DNA of 64,000 bases from Gibbula magus (taxonomy: Eukaryota > Mollusca > Gastropoda > Trochida > Trochidae), in assembly GCA_936450465.1 (NCBI GenBank), contig OW388289.1:78232593-78296592 (forward strand). The letters are read 5' to 3'. The notes beneath the pieces are model-generated. The model did not search any database. It was not told the DNA's origin and was given only the letters and a program-made list of their open reading frames with translations. The position numbers were made by a program, and so were the translations under genes. Below are positions 1 to 12,346 of this stretch, piece by piece. Numbering within the stretch: the stretch's first letter is position 1; each line of letters begins with the position of its first letter.

Positions 1-140
1 CAATCTATTAGAACAATGAACCGTCTACTATATTTATATACTGTCAACTTAATTATTCCTCGGATCAATGAGGCATAACAATCTCTTTGGCTATATAAAC
101 CGATGGGACATCAGAGAAAGTAGATTCGCTTTTGGAGCTC
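1..140 (+). repeat. First copy of a 140-bp direct repeat (LTR-like, cut by window edge)
   Basis: All 140 bases recur without mismatch at 1656-1795. The copy probably starts left of the window. It contains a TATA-like stretch (TATATAA near position 92). After GAGCTC at 135-140 the two copies diverge abruptly, which a simple LTR pair would not do. The repeat could be part of LTRs of a short or rearranged element, or another dispersed repeat. Confidence 0.7.
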
Positions 141-213
141 CTCCCAGCTCCAGCTTGGAGTTGGGATGATCAACAGAAGATTAGATTTTTTCACTCCTGC
201 GGATGGATCTCTC

Positions 214-234
214 ATCCCAGCTCTGAGCTGGGAT
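214..234. repeat. Perfect 10-bp-arm palindrome
   Basis: Arms ATCCCAGCTC and GAGCTGGGAT flank a single T at 224. A related imperfect hairpin (CTCCAGCTTGGAG core) lies about 70 bp upstream, and both are followed by GATGATC or GATC. They sit just after the point where the 140-bp repeat copies diverge. Confidence 0.6.
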
Positions 235-1655
235 GATCCGTGGTGACCTGCAGCCGACTTCTAGTTATATTTCACATCAGATATGAGTATATATCTTGAT
301 TGAAGATATAACAACAGACATCAGCTGATGCCAAGACACAGACTAGCAGACGAACCAAGTGAAATCGGCAAGACCAAAAGATGAAAATCAAAAAGTGTGA
401 GTATGTTTAGCATTGTTGATTGTAATCTTAGTCTTGATCCAGTGAAAGTAGTCATGGTTTCACATTTGGAGGTCTGTATGGAAAGTAATTATGACAATGA
501 AATCTCAGTCGTGTTCTCTGACTCCCGGTATGCTCAGAGCACTTGCTGAGAGCATCTCGAGTTCCGCACATTTGTGGACGAGGAGCTTGGATCAGTTTTT
601 CTTGGACTTCTCTTTTGAGGCCAGAACTTTTCTGACAGGTATCTACTTTAGTTTTCAGGTCCTGAAAGAAGATGATGTTGATCTAGAATCTGTTGTAGCC
701 ATTGTTTGTTTATTTGTCTGTTTCGACTGTGTTATCAAAATTTTAAGGGGTACACAGCTCAACTAATGAATGAATAAATAATTTTATTTTATGAATTTTA
801 TGATTGATTGATATGTATGATTGAATGACTAATGATTTACTGTTTCCTTTCAGATTATGAATATGAATATTCAATGTGTATATGTAAACATGTATGTATG
901 TAAAATGTACAAGTAAGGAAAGATGCTAATTATGGTATCAAAATGTGCTATGTGTATAGTCAAATCATAAATGAAGATTGTTATTAAACAACAAATACTG
1001 CCCAGATGTTCTCTTTCTAATTCCATATGATGCTGGCTGACTCTACAAGAGAAGTTGTTTCAAGTGAACAGAACATCAAGATGTACAGACAATACCAGAA
1101 GGTCTAGCCCCTACAGCAGGAGGATTGACATCTGATGTTCTTCATCATCAATGAACCAACTATGAAGATTCAGTGCAAGCTTGAATGAAAATCAGAACAA
1201 ACTCTTGTGTGAAAAGACTTGCCATATTGGACTCTACTATAAGGCTCTTAGAAAGTTTACAATTGAAAAAAACATATTTTGCCTGAACACATACATAAGT
1301 TTGGAGACCAAACTTCACAAGCGAGGGGAAGATATCATAGGCTAGAAATTATAACTATTAATTTAGAAATGTGTATAAAGGAAGATATTAGTTTTATTCA
1401 TTAGATGTACTCATATTCTGTTTAAGTATTCAAGTATTATACATCTTCCCATAGTCAGTATATACTTTAAACATTACATTCAGTCATAGAGATAATCTGT
1501 AATTTATTAGCAGACAGTTTAGCTATTTTAAATTGATATCTTGTTACTGTTAATCTTTTGACAAGCGTTAAAAACCCTTAGGCACAATTAAGATAATCCA
1601 TTTAGTTACCTTTGATTCCTTTAACCTTGCTAATCTTTTACTTAACCAGACATGC
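235..1655. other. Sequence between the two direct-repeat copies, no gene recognised
   Basis: There is an open frame at 491-766 (91 codons) with no recognisable domain and ordinary AT-rich composition, so I do not call it a gene. If the flanking repeats are LTRs, this 1.4-kb interior would belong to a small non-autonomous element with no gag or pol. Confidence 0.4.
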
Positions 1656-2034
1656 CAATCTATTAGAACAATGAACCGTCTACTATATTTATATACTGTC
1701 AACTTAATTATTCCTCGGATCAATGAGGCATAACAATCTCTTTGGCTATATAAACCGATGGGACATCAGAGAAAGTAGATTCGCTTTTGGAGCTCGAGCA
1801 TCAGACTCTGACATGTCTTTAAGTTCATCTCAGGATACCCAACTGGACTCATCTCTCCGGAGGCTCTGTACCTATGTTGTAGCAATTGCCTCTGGAGGGG
1901 ATAGGATTCAACTGTTATCTACAAGTTGTACTTGTTACTATGTTGTTATAATTGTTCCTGTAAATAAAAGTGTGCATAACTATTTCAAGGACTTTGGATT
2001 TCATCTGCCTAGAGTTAATTCCCCGTTATAACTA
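1656..2034 (+). repeat. Second copy of the direct repeat with LTR-like tail
   Basis: 1656-1795 is identical to 1-140. Downstream it has the order expected of an LTR: a TATA-like TATATAA at 1747-1753 and AATAAA at 1963-1968 followed by a GT-rich stretch. The end is unclear; GTTATAAC near 2023-2030 is a candidate. An open frame at 1723-2031 looks incidental. Confidence 0.5.
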
Positions 2035-3555
2035 GACAGCCCATCAACACGAATATCGTATGTTTGGATTACAACAAGTGAGACCTTGTCCGAACATATG
2101 ATACTAACCTAAAAACAACTCTGATTGTTCATGACCGTAAAAATTAAGACCATATATTAAGTCACAATTACATCTGGCAGAACAATTGCAAAAATAATGT
2201 TACTTCATCATTGAAATAAGACAAATATTCTGTAAACGTTACTTAGGTTATGTAATATTTTACTTGCAGATTCTGTAACATGCATGGGCAACTTATCAGC
2301 CTGTTATACCTTGTGTTAACAAAATGTCATTCATATAAAATGGTAGGTAGGGTAAAAGGGGACAAATGATGACATTTTCGACTTCAAACTGTAGTCCCTG
2401 TTCTATCTACCGGTAAGTCCTACCACCGGAGATACATTTTTCCTCCTGCAAGGTGGTAACTAGAGCTATAAAGTCTCCCGATTGATGGTTAAATTATCCC
2501 TCTTTGTCAATTTACATATAAAATGGTAGTTCAGATAATCTAAACATTGGTTTATGTGCGATGACTACATAGGAAGACAATGGCAATCAAAATGGTGTAA
2601 TCAATTGAACAGTCCCTGTTACTACATGTATGCTTATTGATAAGATAGGATAGCCTTGACCTATTTCACTATTTCACAGGTTAGAGTTCACAGCATATTC
2701 AACTCACTAGCTAGACTGTCTCATGATCAGTTATATCCAACATTACCAGACTCATATTGTTGAAAAATATAATATAATATTTATAACTTTCTGGGGTTGC
2801 CTACATTAACACTACGAGAATGTGAACATCTTACAGCTCAGCAAAAAAATTTTAATCAGAGCTTTGCAGCCAAACGTATCAATCATTCTGCCATGTAACC
2901 ATTGTACAGTACCAAATATTAACCAACATGTTTGAAAAGTAAGGAAATATCATTGTATATAACATGATGAAGTGATAGAATATCAAGAATTAACAATCAA
3001 GTCTCTTTGCAAATTATGCATATATACATTTATGAAGCTAGAGCCATTGGCTCCGTAGTTCATCAGCCTTTACATAATTTAACATCTAAACTAATTTATT
3101 ATCTAAACCCGGCATGGTAGCAAAAATTTACCACTTTTACTTTTAGCTTTGGCGGTGTAGCAAAGATGGCAAAAGATTACGGATAAACAATCCAAAACAA
3201 TAAATGTTTCAACTGATGATATGAATATTACCTTTCAAAAAAATTCATACTAAAGTAGACATACTATGACACTAATTTCAATCCAATATACATTTCTTTC
3301 ATTTTGTGCAGGGAACAGATTTAAGAATCTCAGGACAAGCTATTTTTCAAAAGACTTCAGTCCTGTGTGGATGACTGGCAAATAGTAAATTATGAAACTT
3401 GACAAAATATTGTACCTCATAAATCTTATGAATCAATATTTCCTTGACTTCAAAATTTACCCAGCTTAAGAAACTTCAATGTTTAACTTTATTAAAATGT
3501 GCAAAGATTACCCTTCAATATTGAGGCATTCAGTGTACCGTAATATTTTACAGTT
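2035..3555. other. AT-rich intergenic DNA, no gene seen
   Basis: No long open frame or splice-consistent homology was found. Around 3041-3068 there is a decayed match to the 'agagcc..ggctc.gtag.tcatcag' terminus of the minisatellite-bearing repeat family found at 37.5, 38.5 and 56.7 kb. Confidence 0.5.
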
Positions 3556-3559
3556 GTTT

Positions 3560-4507
3560 TGTAACACCTGAATAAACAATAAAACAAAGTTTTAATGTTG
3601 AGCCAGTGTATTCTTTCAAAACGCATATTTGCATTAAGTCAAGTGCGCATGCACCAAGGATTATAACTTGGGTCTGACAATCATCAGTGCCTTTAAGCTT
3701 AAACACATCAACCCTTTCAGGCTAAAGGTTACCAGTTACATATCCATAATTGACTTTCAACTTTACAAGGTTACAACTTAGATATACTTCAACAACAATA
3801 ATAACTTGAACAATTTAGCCTGAACAATGAACATAACTTGAAACAAACCTGCACTACATGATACTATTATTACATCATTAATACTTGAGCTTAAAGCTGC
3901 TAAAACCTTTATCTTAAAACTGTTAAGACATTTCTCTGAGTGCTTTTCTTATACATGAATCAAATGTCAAAATACTTGAAACTTGACAAACATGAAACCT
4001 GACATACATTTGCTTTAATAAGTACTTAACATTAAAGCTTGCCTAAAATATTTAAGATATATCCTAATGTAAAATGACAATTAAAATAAAACAATTATTT
4101 CAATAAAATACTTCAGAGTTTACATTTTCAAACATACAGATTCAAATAGAAAATATTTACTCAAACCCTACTTCTACTTTTATAATTAATAAAAGAATAA
4201 TAATAATGATTTCAGAAAACATAAATGAATTGTAAATACCGCTGCAAAATAACTGAAATACAACCAGAAACAGATATTTTACGAATGCTTCAATTTATGA
4301 AAACCGTCAAAGTAACCTTTCTTTAAAACGCTAATTTCCCTATTTTCCTCTTAATATTACTACTTTTGCCTTACAAGTAATTAAATATATAAACAATTAC
4401 TATTACAGTTGGATAAACCAAAAGAATTGTTATTAAAAATACATCTTTCCATTACGCGAAAAACACTATCAACACGACGGTGTACATGAACCATGGGCGC
4501 AGCCATC
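3560..4507 (-). repeat. Left arm of a 948-bp inverted repeat (inverted U5 end at its left)
   Basis: Reverse complement of 4850-5797, with identical length (948 bp) and near-identity in the stretches compared; one clear mismatch was found in an A/T run. The outer 93 bp (3560-3652) equal the last 93 bp of the 3' LTR at 12467-12559, inverted. The inner ~855 bp do not occur in the 3' LTR. Confidence 0.93.
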
Positions 4508-4849
4508 TTGCAAAGGGACATAACTCTTCCAACCATGTGGGAAAATAATCAGAAAACACTGAAAATACTGGTTCAAATACTTGTTGCGCTTTACACGCTA
4601 CCAAAGTGTTACCTGAATGACCTAGCATGTATTTACTTACAAATTCAATCATGAAAAAGGCTTACTTTATAGAAATTAGGCAAAACATGAAAATCGACAA
4701 CGTGACCTGTCTGGATTCAAAGACGCGCAACCTTGTTACCACTAAAAGTGATAAAAACTACTTCTAAAACAAATGTCTACACATAACATTTGGCAAACAT
4801 ATATACAAAGATGTAATGGGGCAAGGGAATGTGTTTTGGTGCTTTGTTT
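4508..4849. other. 342-bp spacer between inverted-repeat arms
   Basis: Unique sequence forming the loop of the palindrome. Two short open frames (4452-4652 minus, 4773-4976 plus) straddle the arm edges and are mirror images of one another, so they are not genes. No recognisable LTR start, promoter or RNA gene. Confidence 0.6.
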
Positions 4850-5797
4850 GATGGCTGCGCCCATGGTTCATGTACACCGTCGTGTTGATAGTGTTTTTCG
4901 CGTAATGGAAAGATGTATTTTTAATAACAATTCTTTTGGTTTATCCAACTGTAATAGTAATTTTTTATATATTTAATTACTTGTAAGGCAAAAGTAGTAA
5001 TATTAAGAGGAAAATAGGGAAATTAGCGTTTTAAAGAAAGGTTACTTTGACGGTTTTCATAAATTGAAGCATTCGTAAAATATCTGTTTCTGGTTGTATT
5101 TCAGTTATTTTGCAGCGGTATTTACAATTCATTTATGTTTTCTGAAATCATTATTATTATTCTTTTATTAATTATAAAAGTAGAAGTAGGGTTTGAGTAA
5201 ATATTTTCTATTTGAATCTGTATGTTTGAAAATGTAAACTCTGAAGTATTTTATTGAAATAATTGTTTTATTTTAATTGTCATTTTACATTAGGATATAT
5301 CTTAAATATTTTAGGCAAGCTTTAATGTTAAGTACTTATTAAAGCAAATGTATGTCAGGTTTCATGTTTGTCAAGTTTCAAGTATTTTGACATTTGATTC
5401 ATGTATAAGAAAAGCACTCAGAGAAATGTCTTAACAGTTTTAAGATAAAGGTTTTAGCAGCTTTAAGCTCAAGTATTAATGATGTAATAATAGTATCATG
5501 TAGTGCAGGTTTGTTTCAAGTTATGTTCATTGTTCAGGCTAAATTGTTCAAGTTATTATTGTTGTTGAAGTATATCTAAGTTGTAACCTTGTAAAGTTGA
5601 AAGTCAATTATGGATATGTAACTGGTAACCTTTAGCCTGAAAGGGTTGATGTGTTTAAGCTTAAAGGCACTGATGATTGTCAGACCCAAGTTATAATCCT
5701 TGGTGCATGCGCACTTGACTTAATGCAAATATGCGTTTTGAAAGAATACACTGGCTCAACATTAAAACTTTGTTTTATTGTTTATTCAGGTGTTACA
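4850..5797 (+). repeat. Right arm of the inverted repeat, ending as the 5' LTR of the Gypsy element
   Basis: Ends GGTGTTACA at 5797, three bases before the primer-binding site, where the U5 end of a 5' LTR should be. Positions 5705-5797 match 12467-12559 of the 3' LTR exactly (93 bp). Upstream of GCATGC the two LTRs are unrelated. A possible short LTR start (TGTAACCTTG at 5582) would give 216 bp, close to the 213-bp 3' LTR, but the U3 sequences do not match. Confidence 0.9.
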
Positions 5798-5800
5798 TCT

Positions 5801-5818
5801 TGGGGGCTCGTCCGGGAT
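5801..5818 (+). promoter_or_regulatory. Primer-binding site, tRNA-Pro type
   Basis: TGGGGGCTCGTCCGGGAT follows the LTR end after a 3-nt spacer. It is the classic 18-nt complement of the 3' end of tRNA-Pro, the primer best known from murine gammaretroviruses. It is the expected start point for minus-strand cDNA synthesis and fixes the right arm's end as U5. Confidence 0.9.
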
Positions 5819-5859
5819 TTGCCATCCCATCACCGATGAACTGTTAAGAAGCTGACATC

Positions 5860-8800
5860 ATGGGGGACCAAGAGTTCGAGTACAGTCTTAGAGGGCAAGT
5901 CTACCTTCTGGAGGAAGACCAACTTCGTGAAGTGGCGACTGCTATGAAGGTCGAGTGTGATGACGTCCAGAAGCTAACGAGGGTGAACGCCATCAAGGCA
6001 CTTGACAATATCATCAGCAAGTCGACAGGGACAGAAGATGGTGAAAGAGTCCGGAATCGTCTGATTGAGGTTCTCAAAGAGGTCCGAGGGAGGACAGTAG
6101 AACAGAAGGCTGCTGAAGAAGAAGTGGTTACCCCAGTGATCGATAGCAGTAACAGTGACAGTAATCTGCAGAATGGTAATGATTCAGAGAGTGAACCATT
6201 ACAGAACAAGAATGTGAACATGTCCACAGACAAACTTGCAGCATGGCGAAAAGACTTTAAGATCACTGGTCAAATAGGGGACAGTAAGAATTGCATTAAC
6301 TTTAATAGCCTCATTAGACAGATTGATGCAGGCAAGTTGAAGGGATATAGTGACGAGGAAGTTGTGGAAGGGGTAATAAAAGCCATTCAACCTGGGTCGA
6401 GACTTCGGAGTTACTTGGAATGCAAGAAAGAATGCACTCTTCCTGTGTTAAGAAGTATCATTAGGTCTCACTACAGAGAGAAGACCCCAACTGAACTTTA
6501 CAGCGAGTTGACAACGTTGATTCAAGGCACAAATGAAGATGCCCCAGATTTTCTTCTCCGAGCACTAGACGTGAAGCAGAAAGTACTGTTTGCCTCACAG
6601 GAAGACAATGCTCCGGTTCAGTACAACCCTGACCTCGTTCAGCAAATGTTCCTTCATAGCTTGGAAACAGGACTGGTATCTGATAGTGTTCGACATGAAC
6701 TGAAACCCTATCTCAAAGACCTGAAAGTGACTGATGAACTTTTAATCTCTAAGATGAACAGTATCTTCACCCAAGAAACAGAAAGGTTGTCAAAAACGCG
6801 ACATAAGACAAAGGTTGGCAAAGTTGACAAGGTGGACGGTGAAGAAAAGTCAAGTTACTGTAAGCATGGGGAAGAAATAAGTCAATTAAAGGAACAGTTG
6901 GCAAGACTAGAACTGCTAACGAAGCAACAATTGGCCTCAGGTCAGAAGGAAGACAACTACAAGAAATCAGCGGAGAGACCAAGGTACGCGCCTGGATGTC
7001 CGAAGTGCAAGGTGGACGGTACAGGGAGCAACTGCTCTCATTGCTGGAGGTGTGGAAGTGATGAACATTTTAAAGCCGGATGTCGTGTTCGTCATGACAA
7101 CAATGAGACTACGACAAAGACGACAGAACGTGTTGCCTTGAAAGAGCTGATGGGAGTGGTTCATCAATTGTCATCCAAACAGAAGAGGTCAATGACGAAG
7201 TTGATTGGAAACAGATGTCAAATGAACTGTCTCCTCGGTAAGGTTCCTATCACCGTGTTATGGGACACTGGAGCACAAGTGTCAATTGTGCATGATTTAT
7301 GGCTGAAAGAGAACTTGCCTCAGAAGAAGTTACGACAGCTGTCTGAACTTCTAGATGGTGAACTGACTGTGACTTCAGCAAGTGGTGATTCGATACCCTA
7401 TGAGGGCTGGGTTGACTTGGAACTTGAACTGGGGAAGGACTTGCCGTCAACGACTGTTCCGTTCCTAGTAAGCAAGGATGACGAGTTTCTGTGTCCGATT
7501 GTGGGCTACAATGTGATCGAGCATCTTCAGGACAAAAGTGGAAGTGACTTGATGAAGAGGGCCTTGAAAGCAACCATCAAGGGTCTGTCCACCAGAAAGA
7601 TACATGCAGTAGTCAGACTCATCCAGTCCAAGAATGACCCATGTCTTGAACTGAAGACTGTAGGTAGAGACTTTGACATTCCCTCAGGACAGTCTTGCTC
7701 AGTGCAATGTCTTGCCAGTGCTGGGTTCGACCAGAAGCAAAGTGCAGTTTTCACACCATTGATTGAGCGATCATGGCCCGATGGTCTCATTGTTCATGAG
7801 AGTTTGGTGAACGTGAAGGCAGGATCATGTAAAGTGAACTTGATTGTAGAAAACACCAGCACTAAAGACCTCCAGCTTCAGAAAAAGACAGTACTAGGTA
7901 CAGTTGAACAAATCCAGGGGATCCTGCCACTTCCAGAAGTACAAATACCAGAAGACAACAGAAGAAACAACATAACAGCATCAGACAATTGGGTCCCTCC
8001 AGTGGATCTGAACAACTCAACCTTGTCAGAGGACCAAAAGGAGAAGGTTCGTCATCTTCTGCAAGAAGAAAATGCTGCATTCTCAAGAGAGGGTGAGATA
8101 GGGGAAGCAACAGATTTGGAGTTAGAAATTCAGCTGACTGATCCCACACCTGTACAGAAGGGATATATTTCTGTACCGAAGCCGTTGTATAACGAAGTTA
8201 AGACATACTTGGTTGACTTGTTGCATCGAGGCTGGATCAGGAGAAGCAAGTCATCTTATTCAAGCGCCATGGTGTGTGTTCGCAAGAAAGATGGTTCATT
8301 GCGGCTTTGTATTGACTTTCGTGAGCTGAATCGGAAATCTCTTCCTACCAGACAGCCGATTCCACGAATTCAGGAAGCACTCAATAATCTTGGTGGAAAA
8401 TCCTGGTTCACCGTCTTAGACCAAGGGAAGGCGTACCATCAAGGTTATATGGCAAAACAGAGTCAGCCATTGACAGCATTCACGACACCATGGGGACTGT
8501 ACGAATGGATAAGAATACCTTTCGGACTCAGTGGTGCTCCAGGAGCATTTCAGGCATTCATGGAGAGGACTCTGGAAGGCCTGAGAGATGAAATATGTAT
8601 GCCTTATCTTGATGATATACTGGTGTACAGTGAAGAGTTTGACAAACACCTAGAAGATATCAGGAAAGTCTTGCACAGATTGATTGAGAAGGGTGTGAAA
8701 CTGAAGCCTGAAAAATGTGAACTGTTCAGAAAAGAAGTTAGATACCTTGGTCATTTGGTGTCAGCAGATGGATACAAGGTAGATCAAGCAGACTATGAAG

Positions 8801-11703
8801 CAGTGCAAGCTTTGAAACTTCGAGAAATCAAGACAGTTGGTGATGTTCGACAAGTACTCGGTTTCATTGGGTACTACCGGAAGTATATAATGAACTTTTC
8901 ACAGAAAGCCAAGCCACTGTTTGACCTCCTACAGGTAAACCTGGAGTTCAAGGATATGATAACCAAAAGAAGAAAGGGTTCGAAGGTGAAAACTAAACAG
9001 GTCCAAGCCCCCTCTAACCAGCCGGTAAAATGGGAGAAAGAACACCAAACGATACTGGAGGACCTGGTCGACAGCCTATGCAAGTCACCACTGCTGATAT
9101 ATCCACAGTTCGACAACCAGTTCATTCTCCACACGGATGCCTCGCATGAAGGGCTGGGGGCGGTGCTATACCAACGAAAGCAAGACGGCAAACTTGGAGT
9201 GGTGGCCTATGGGTCTCGCACACTTTCGAAGGCTGAGAGGAACTATCATTCGACAAAATTGGAATTTCTAGCCTTGAAATGGGCCGTGACGGATCGATTC
9301 CGTGACTTTCTTTACTATGCAAAGGACATCCAAGTCTACACGGACAACAACCCCCTAACCTACATTCTGACGACAGCAAGACTGGACGGCACAAGGCTTA
9401 GGTGGGTTGCTGATCTCGCAGATTTTAACTTCCAACTACACTATAAACCAGGAAAAGCAAATGGAGATGCGGACGGTCTCTCAAGAATGCCCTTGGACAT
9501 GTCCAAATACATCCAGGAATGCTCGGAAGTATCAACCCCAGAGATGGTCTCAAGCGTCTTTGATGCTGTAAACTGTCAAGAACTGAGTGTTGGATATGTC
9601 ACGGTATCAGTATCGAGATGTTTCATTGAGAAGTCTGACATCACTTCAGTGGAAGAAGAAACTGTGTTTAAGCACCAAGATAAGAGTCAAACTCAAAAGT
9701 CATCATCCTCTTACTTTGAAGAGAATGATGAAATGAACATGACCAGCGAATCGTCAGACTCCAGCATCAGCTCTTCCGAACTAAGAAAGCAACAGCTTCT
9801 TGATCCAGAAATCGGCCTTGTCATGAGACATCTGTCATCTGGAACAGGAATGACTTGGAAAGAAAGAAAAAAGAATTCAAGGACTAAAGCTCTTGCCCGA
9901 GAATTGAAAAACTTCAAGATCGGAGAAGATGAAGTATTGTACAGAGTCACTAGCCTACATGGATTTGAGCGAAAACAGATTGTCCTGCCGTCCAAGTACC
10001 ATGATACAGTACTTAAGGAACTTCACAACAAGATGGGACATTGTGGAATAGAGAGAGTGGTCTCACTTGCGAGAGATCGTTTCTACTGGCCCAAAATGTA
10101 TGAAGACATAGAGACTTACGTAACGAAGAGGTGTACATGTATCAAAGACAAGAAACCACATCTCAAGACATGTGCACCGATGAAATCAATAGAGACCTCA
10201 GAACCATTTGAACTTGTGGGCATAGACTTTGTTCACCTGGAAAAGAGCAAGGGAGGATATGAGTATATCCTAGTTGTGATGGATCACTTTACGAGATTTG
10301 CACAAGCATATCCCACTCGTAATAAATCAGCACGCACAGCAGCAGACAAGATATTCAACGAATACATCCCAAGATTTGGATTCCCAGGTACCATACATCA
10401 TGACAGGGGAGGAGAATTCGAAAATCAGCTCTTCAATCGTCTGCACAAGTTGAGTGGTGTGACAGCCTCTAGAACTACACCTTATCACCCACAAGGCAAT
10501 GGTCAGACTGAGAGATTTAACAGGACTCTACTTGGTATGTTGCGCACCCTAGGAAAAGACCAGAAGTCAAATTGGAAGGACCACGTTCACAAAGTTGTAC
10601 ATGCCTACAATTGTACGAAGAGTGAAAGTACAGGTTATTCGCCGTTCTACCTGGTATTTGGTCGCAGTCCTCGCTTGCCAGTCGATCTCATGTTTGGCAT
10701 TGACAAGAAATCAGCTGAAACATCATTGCCAGAATATGTATCCAATTGGAAACAAGCCATGGAACAAGCTTACAGTAATGCCAGAGAAAATTCTTCCAAA
10801 TCAAGCCAAAAGCAGAAAGAACTCTATGATAAGAAGGTTCGCAGTAGTCTACTTGTGCCGGGAGACCGCGTGCTGGTACGAAATTTGAAAGAACGAGGTG
10901 GACCAGGCAAATTGAGGTCTTACTGGGAAGATCAAGTGTATGTTGTCACTAGAAAGTTTGAAGATTCTCCTGTCTATGAAGTAAAGCCAGAAAAGGGAAA
11001 GGGACAGAAAAGAATGCTTCATCGCAACATGTTGTTGCAATGTGACAGTGTATTCACTCTACCAGAAAAAGATAACAAGAAAATTCAGAAATATCTGAAA
11101 AAGAAGGACCAAGAGAAGCCTACTCAAGAATCAGAAACTCATTCGGTTGAGGACAGTGATTCAGATGACGATTTAACGCTGATCTTGATTGATGCAGACA
11201 AATCAAGAAATGATGGTGAAAAACCGGTCATAGACATTCAAAATGAAGATGGGTTTGAAGTTATGACGGAAACTGCTTCAGAGGGACAAAACGTTGCATA
11301 TGAAGAGCCTCGTATGTCAGATTATCTGTCTGAAAAATCTGATGAAGTTGATGATGTGTCTGAAAGTACAGAAACAGTTGAGGAATCAGGAAATGAGTCT
11401 GTGAGTACAGAGACTGCCGATGAAGTAGACGCTGAAGAAGAGCAGGACAGTACGGACTCTCAGAATGATAGTGCGGACTCTCAGAACGATAGTGCGGAAT
11501 CTGAAAGACGACCAAGACGTCGTGAAAGTAAGCCACCTCAGAGATTTACATATGATGTGCTTGGTAACCCAAGTCTAAACATGATGTTTGTGAGACCACA
11601 GTATGTCAGTTCTCCAGTAGTGTGGAATTACCCTCCTGTGTACGTCCAGCAATTGCAAGTTCAGCCTTGGTTCTACCAGACAGCTGGAATGCTAAACCTG
11701 TGA
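5860..11703 (+). CDS. Gag-Pol polyprotein of a Ty3/Gypsy retrotransposon (intact, 1947 aa)
   Basis: One uninterrupted frame encodes the capsid and replication enzymes of the element. Residues 1-~375 are Gag-like with no strong motif. Residues ~379-409 hold a CX2C-X8-CX2C cluster running into a CX2CX4HX4C zinc knuckle (nucleic-acid binding). The aspartic protease has DTG at 469-471. Reverse transcriptase spans ~770-1000 with YLDD at 916-919. RNase H begins near 1085 (TDAS, Asp1093). Integrase has His1389-x4-His1394 and Cys1425/Cys1427 (CxC rather than the usual CxxC), then Asp1456, Asp1515 and Glu1551 with the canonical 35-residue D-E gap. A GPY/F-like segment lies near 1675-1730, followed by a Ser/Asp/Glu-rich tail with short DSQNDSA repeats. 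Gag and Pol share one frame without frameshift. No envelope gene follows. All key catalytic residues are present, so the protein may be functional, but the rearranged 5' end makes mobility doubtful. Confidence 0.97.
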   Translation: MGDQEFEYSLRGQVYLLEEDQLREVATAMKVECDDVQKLTRVNAIKALDNIISKSTGTEDGERVRNRLIEVLKEVRGRTVEQKAAEEEVVTPVIDSSNSDSNLQNGNDSESEPLQNKNVNMSTDKLAAWRKDFKITGQIGDSKNCINFNSLIRQIDAGKLKGYSDEEVVEGVIKAIQPGSRLRSYLECKKECTLPVLRSIIRSHYREKTPTELYSELTTLIQGTNEDAPDFLLRALDVKQKVLFASQEDNAPVQYNPDLVQQMFLHSLETGLVSDSVRHELKPYLKDLKVTDELLISKMNSIFTQETERLSKTRHKTKVGKVDKVDGEEKSSYCKHGEEISQLKEQLARLELLTKQQLASGQKEDNYKKSAERPRYAPGCPKCKVDGTGSNCSHCWRCGSDEHFKAGCRVRHDNNETTTKTTERVALKELMGVVHQLSSKQKRSMTKLIGNRCQMNCLLGKVPITVLWDTGAQVSIVHDLWLKENLPQKKLRQLSELLDGELTVTSASGDSIPYEGWVDLELELGKDLPSTTVPFLVSKDDEFLCPIVGYNVIEHLQDKSGSDLMKRALKATIKGLSTRKIHAVVRLIQSKNDPCLELKTVGRDFDIPSGQSCSVQCLASAGFDQKQSAVFTPLIERSWPDGLIVHESLVNVKAGSCKVNLIVENTSTKDLQLQKKTVLGTVEQIQGILPLPEVQIPEDNRRNNITASDNWVPPVDLNNSTLSEDQKEKVRHLLQEENAAFSREGEIGEATDLELEIQLTDPTPVQKGYISVPKPLYNEVKTYLVDLLHRGWIRRSKSSYSSAMVCVRKKDGSLRLCIDFRELNRKSLPTRQPIPRIQEALNNLGGKSWFTVLDQGKAYHQGYMAKQSQPLTAFTTPWGLYEWIRIPFGLSGAPGAFQAFMERTLEGLRDEICMPYLDDILVYSEEFDKHLEDIRKVLHRLIEKGVKLKPEKCELFRKEVRYLGHLVSADGYKVDQADYEAVQALKLREIKTVGDVRQVLGFIGYYRKYIMNFSQKAKPLFDLLQVNLEFKDMITKRRKGSKVKTKQVQAPSNQPVKWEKEHQTILEDLVDSLCKSPLLIYPQFDNQFILHTDASHEGLGAVLYQRKQDGKLGVVAYGSRTLSKAERNYHSTKLEFLALKWAVTDRFRDFLYYAKDIQVYTDNNPLTYILTTARLDGTRLRWVADLADFNFQLHYKPGKANGDADGLSRMPLDMSKYIQECSEVSTPEMVSSVFDAVNCQELSVGYVTVSVSRCFIEKSDITSVEEETVFKHQDKSQTQKSSSSYFEENDEMNMTSESSDSSISSSELRKQQLLDPEIGLVMRHLSSGTGMTWKERKKNSRTKALARELKNFKIGEDEVLYRVTSLHGFERKQIVLPSKYHDTVLKELHNKMGHCGIERVVSLARDRFYWPKMYEDIETYVTKRCTCIKDKKPHLKTCAPMKSIETSEPFELVGIDFVHLEKSKGGYEYILVVMDHFTRFAQAYPTRNKSARTAADKIFNEYIPRFGFPGTIHHDRGGEFENQLFNRLHKLSGVTASRTTPYHPQGNGQTERFNRTLLGMLRTLGKDQKSNWKDHVHKVVHAYNCTKSESTGYSPFYLVFGRSPRLPVDLMFGIDKKSAETSLPEYVSNWKQAMEQAYSNARENSSKSSQKQKELYDKKVRSSLLVPGDRVLVRNLKERGGPGKLRSYWEDQVYVVTRKFEDSPVYEVKPEKGKGQKRMLHRNMLLQCDSVFTLPEKDNKKIQKYLKKKDQEKPTQESETHSVEDSDSDDDLTLILIDADKSRNDGEKPVIDIQNEDGFEVMTETASEGQNVAYEEPRMSDYLSEKSDEVDDVSESTETVEESGNESVSTETADEVDAEEEQDSTDSQNDSADSQNDSAESERRPRRRESKPPQRFTYDVLGNPSLNMMFVRPQYVSSPVVWNYPPVYVQQLQVQPWFYQTAGMLNL

Positions 11704-12310
11704 CTAGTGAATAGTCAGTGAGAAGTGAAAGTGTAGAATTGGGAGATAAGTAGTTAAAATGTGTGGTGATATGAATGTGACAAAGAAGTGCTTTGTGCAA
11801 AACGAATAAGTAACTAAGTAAAGTGTGCCTAGAGTAGCAGATCAGTGAATCTTAGTCTGTTGCTAACTGTGCATAAAGAATGAAGTTTATGTACACATTT
11901 CGAAGGAGAATAGAAGTGTCGAAATGTGTAAAGTGTAATGACTGCTGAATTATCTTGTGAATATCACAAGGAAGTATCAATCTGACTTGTTACAGTGTAA
12001 CGGGAACTGTCTGAGGACTGATCAACCTCCAAGATAGTTAAAGGACTGTTTGCCAACTGGAAATGAAGGGTAAACAGTATGTCATCTCTGAGACATAATT
12101 GATATCTTATGAGACTTTCCATTCAGCCTGAAGTAGTGTCACATTTATTTATTCCAGATGGACTTGTTCACCCACATACATGACTGTTTAAGTATGCAAA
12201 GTTAATTTCAAGGAATGGGATATTGTATTGATGTTTATTGAGTGTTTGGAATGTTTTCAATCTTGTTAACATGAAAAGATATTTCAGTGTTAAGTTCAAG
12301 TTCAAGGTGT
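11704..12310 (+). other. 3' untranslated interior of the Gypsy element
   Basis: About 600 bp between the Gag-Pol stop and the 3' LTR region with stops in all frames. No env-like or accessory frame is seen. Confidence 0.6.
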
Positions 12311-12329
12311 AAATGTCGAGGCGACATTT
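12311..12329 (+). repeat. Hairpin just before the polypurine region
   Basis: AAATGTCG and CGACATTT form a perfect 8-bp stem with a 3-nt loop, about 17 bp upstream of the LTR start. The position fits a structural element beside the plus-strand primer region (GGGGTGAG at 12339-12346). Any role is inferred. Confidence 0.6.
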
Positions 12330-12346
12330 TAGTTTCCCGGGGTGAG

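Noticed and set aside
1723..2031. 102-codon open frame
   Set aside because: Lies wholly in the LTR-like repeat copy, with no domain and low-complexity composition.
4452..4976. Two small frames on opposite strands
   Set aside because: They straddle the edges of the inverted-repeat arms and mirror one another; no domain.
3560..5797. Independent foldback transposon made of the two 948-bp arms
   Set aside because: Its own flanks (GTTT and TCTT) do not form a duplication, and its ends are the Gypsy U5; the composite explanation fits better.
5901..11800. Numerous antisense and out-of-frame frames across the Gypsy element
   Set aside because: All are shadows of the long Gag-Pol frame.
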